A stretch of 64,000 bases of DNA from Cardiocondyla obscurior (Eukaryota > Arthropoda > Insecta > Hymenoptera > Formicidae): NCBI RefSeq assembly GCF_019399895.1, contig NC_091883.1, forward strand, positions 2,150,377 through 2,214,376, read 5' to 3'. The position numbers and the translations under genes are program-made. Below, one piece after another: positions 61,901-64,000 of this stretch; the stretch's first letter is position 1, and every line of letters starts with the position of its first letter. The notes under the pieces are model-generated. The model did not search any database. It was not told where the DNA came from and saw only the letters and a program-made list of their open reading frames with translations.

Positions 61901-64000
61901 CGTGTTAAAAAAAGAATATTAAAAAAAAAAAAAAATTAAAAAAAAGCAGAATATTGTAAAAATTTGCAGCGCATATTTAACCCTAAGACGACGTTTTATT
62001 TCGTTGCATTCTGCCGCAAGCGGCGTCCTTTTTCATTATCGCCGGAACGGGCTCCGGGGCGTTGAATTCGGCACAGCCGGCATTTAAGTCCCTGTCCCGT
62101 AAAAATCCGCGGCAACCTGAAGCTCTTGCGGGCGCTCCCTTATTGCTCGGGTTTCCTCAAAATAAAGGAAGCGTTTTCCCAGCGAGGAGCGCCGAGTAAC
62201 ATCGCGCGAGCGGCGGAGGACGGGAATGAGGACGCGGTAACGTTACTTTACGAGATGTAATTCGTCGAGGGTGTGACATGTGACACGTAAGAGCTCAATC
62301 TTTTCGCTCTGTCGCCCGCGAAAATAAAAGAGAACCCGTCTCCCTCTATCCCGTTCGTCCTTTTCTCTCGGGCCGGGTTTGACGTCTCTTCCAGGGAAAA
62401 CCAAAACCTCCCTCCGTCGGGGACGACGCTTTTCGAAACCGAGGGAAGAAACGCGGCGATTTGTTATTTGCGCAAGAGGAAACCCTTCACTCTCCGAGTA
62501 CAGACGGATGGCCACTAGAGAAGCAGAAGCTAAGGAGTTGCTTTATGAGAAGTAATTCATTGCAGACGCGACACAACGACGGCCCCGGTCTTCTCACCGC
62601 GCGTCTTCCGAAAGTCAGAAGGAAGGGCGCGCGATTTTTCTTCCTTCTTTTTCGGCCGTCTCCCCCCCGCCTTCTTATCTACCGTCTCGTTTAATAGTCG
62701 AGCTCGCGCTTCGCTCGTTTCATTTTGAGCCGTCTATTGACACAAGTTTCTTGAACTAAAGGCAGGTTTCTTGAACTATAACACTTAGAGGGATTGAATG
62801 CACCTGCCGGGAAGAAAAACACGGAGAGAACGTTTCTTGTGCAGATAATTCCTTAAGAGGAATTATCCGCGTAAGCGCAAACTTTGCTCTAGATTCAGAA
62901 TGTTGGATAATTAGTGATACAACTAGAAAAAAAAAAGCTAATTTCTTATTGCAAACTAAGTTGATTGACAAGTTAATTAAAAGTTTTTTTTTTTTTTTTC
63001 CCCCCCAAAATATTTGTTTTCTTTTCTTCTTTCTTTCTTTTACGTTAATTCTAATTTGGTGCGCATAACGTATGAAATTAAAATTTTGTAATATATCTCA
63101 CTCTATATTTATTAGAACTTTAGAGGAACTCATTTTTCATAGAAAATTAGTAAAGAAATTTTACTTCCAGGCGGGTCGCATGCATCAACTCGCGTGTTTC
63201 TAATTATTCGGACGCCACGCTGTTTCCGTATGAAATATTTCGGCCGTTCTACTTCTCGCATCAGTTGTCACATTTATAATTTCGCATTAACATAGAAAAT
63301 TAACGAGCGGTTTTGAAATCGTGCATTTCAAATCGCTTCTGGCACATTCCGCGAATTATTTCGCTTCGACGGAGGTGGAACGGGGAGAAGAAAATTTCCG
63401 AGGGGGGGGAGGAGGGGTGGCTCTTTATAACGACACGTAGAATGAGGAAACGTGAATTTTTAGCACGTAAACGCGCGCGCGAGGCGAACGTTTCTGATTG
63501 ACGCCGACGCGGAGAGAAAAAGAAAAGAGAAATTATTTGCACAGCTAGTTTATTGGCAGATCCAATTTCCGGGATCAACGATGAACCATGACCGGCGGTC
63601 GAAGTGCGCCTTCCATCCTGCAGGTACACGCGATTCGTTTTATGTCGGATATGAGAGCCGAGCTATTCGTGCGCTCACACGGACTGTTTTCCTATGAATT
63701 TTTAAACCGCACTCTTTGCTGTTTAAACAAAGCTAGTGAGCTCAGAAGCGACCGTTCCGGAATTCGCAATTTGTACCGGATTATATAAAATTCGCTACCG
63801 CGGCCAATCGAACCGGCTAACGCTGTAATTGTTTCGCAAAAATATTCGCGGCTAATTAAGCCGCGCGTTAAATTTTCGATGATTAAACTCGGCGTTTTTG
63901 CCGGCGGGTATTTTCATTAGGTTACCTGACAGCATGAAATATGTTACTACGCGCGCAACAATGTACTAACACTTCGAACAAAATTGTTGCACTCGTAGCT
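55461..64000 (+). other. Probable continuing intron / gene-free DNA to the window end
   Basis: After the GTGAGT at 55461 I find no further exon that I can support. Content: T tracts (55963-55992, 57090-57102, 58540-58547, 60111-60128, 62984-62999), a TTTTA microsatellite at 58579-58608, pyrimidine microsatellites around 60187-60245, and a GC-rich patch at 62.0-62.7 kb. Acceptor-like sites occur at 63171 (ACTTCCAG) and 63625 (CATCCTGCAG followed by GTACAC), but neither is followed by a paired donor with a convincing frame. Confidence 0.35.
58579..58608. repeat. (TTTTA)n pentanucleotide microsatellite
   Basis: Successive TTTTA units run into a T tract; simple-sequence DNA. Confidence 0.75.

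Noticed and set aside
1..64000. tRNA genes, known microRNAs, CRISPR arrays, transposase genes
   Set aside because: I looked for tRNA B-box-like GGTTCGANNCC, several well-known insect microRNA seeds, regularly spaced repeats and transposase-like proteins; none was convincing by eye. A covariance-model or repeat-library search could still find divergent ones.

Overview
The window looks like nuclear DNA of an insect, most likely a hymenopteran and plausibly an ant. It is moderately AT-rich, yet CpG is frequent even inside AT-rich stretches. It is full of poly(T)/poly(A) and pyrimidine tracts, genes are sparse, and splice signals are animal-like (GTRAGT donors, pyrimidine tract plus CAG acceptors). 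There are no operons, no bacterial-style ribosome binding sites, no convincing tRNA or rRNA genes, and no transposase-like protein. The species call rests on base composition and style only.

Almost all open reading frames here appear to be chance frames in CpG-rich DNA. Only one stretch reads convincingly as protein-coding: a first coding exon on the + strand at 42793-42986. It encodes an Asn/His/Gln/Ser/Pro-rich N-terminus of 64 complete codons and ends in a strong GTGAGT donor. A CpG-rich upstream zone (about 40.4-42.8 kb) holds a TATA-less Inr+DPE promoter candidate at 40660-40693 and a leader of about 490 bases without an ATG. The rest of this gene lies downstream, mostly or wholly beyond the window, so its intron 1 covers at least 42987-55398 and probably runs to the end.

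Inside that intron, at 55366-55404, is a site that looks like a recursive-splicing ratchet point: branch-point-like CTAAT, long T tract, CAG and then directly GTGAGT. A second GTGAGT donor lies 62 nt downstream and would define a short recursive exon (55399-55460). Including that exon after exon 1 would create an immediate stop. Using a tandem AG five bases further on would keep the frame open.

On the minus strand, 26.5 to 24.6 kb carries signals for a separate spliced transcript. A GC-rich leader exon ends in GTAAGT. It is followed by two diverged copies of the same exon pair (25821-25737 plus 25565-25525, and about 24980-24927 plus 24643-24596), each flanked by good acceptors and/or donors. 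Length differences between the copies are not multiples of three, which favours a noncoding or weakly coding RNA built by tandem duplication.

The remaining sequence (1-24.3 kb, 26.5-40.4 kb and the intron) holds simple repeats, homopolymer tracts, GC-rich patches and a few diverged repeats, but no gene I can support. T-runs outnumber A-runs on the + strand over much of the window, as expected if much of it is transcribed rightward.
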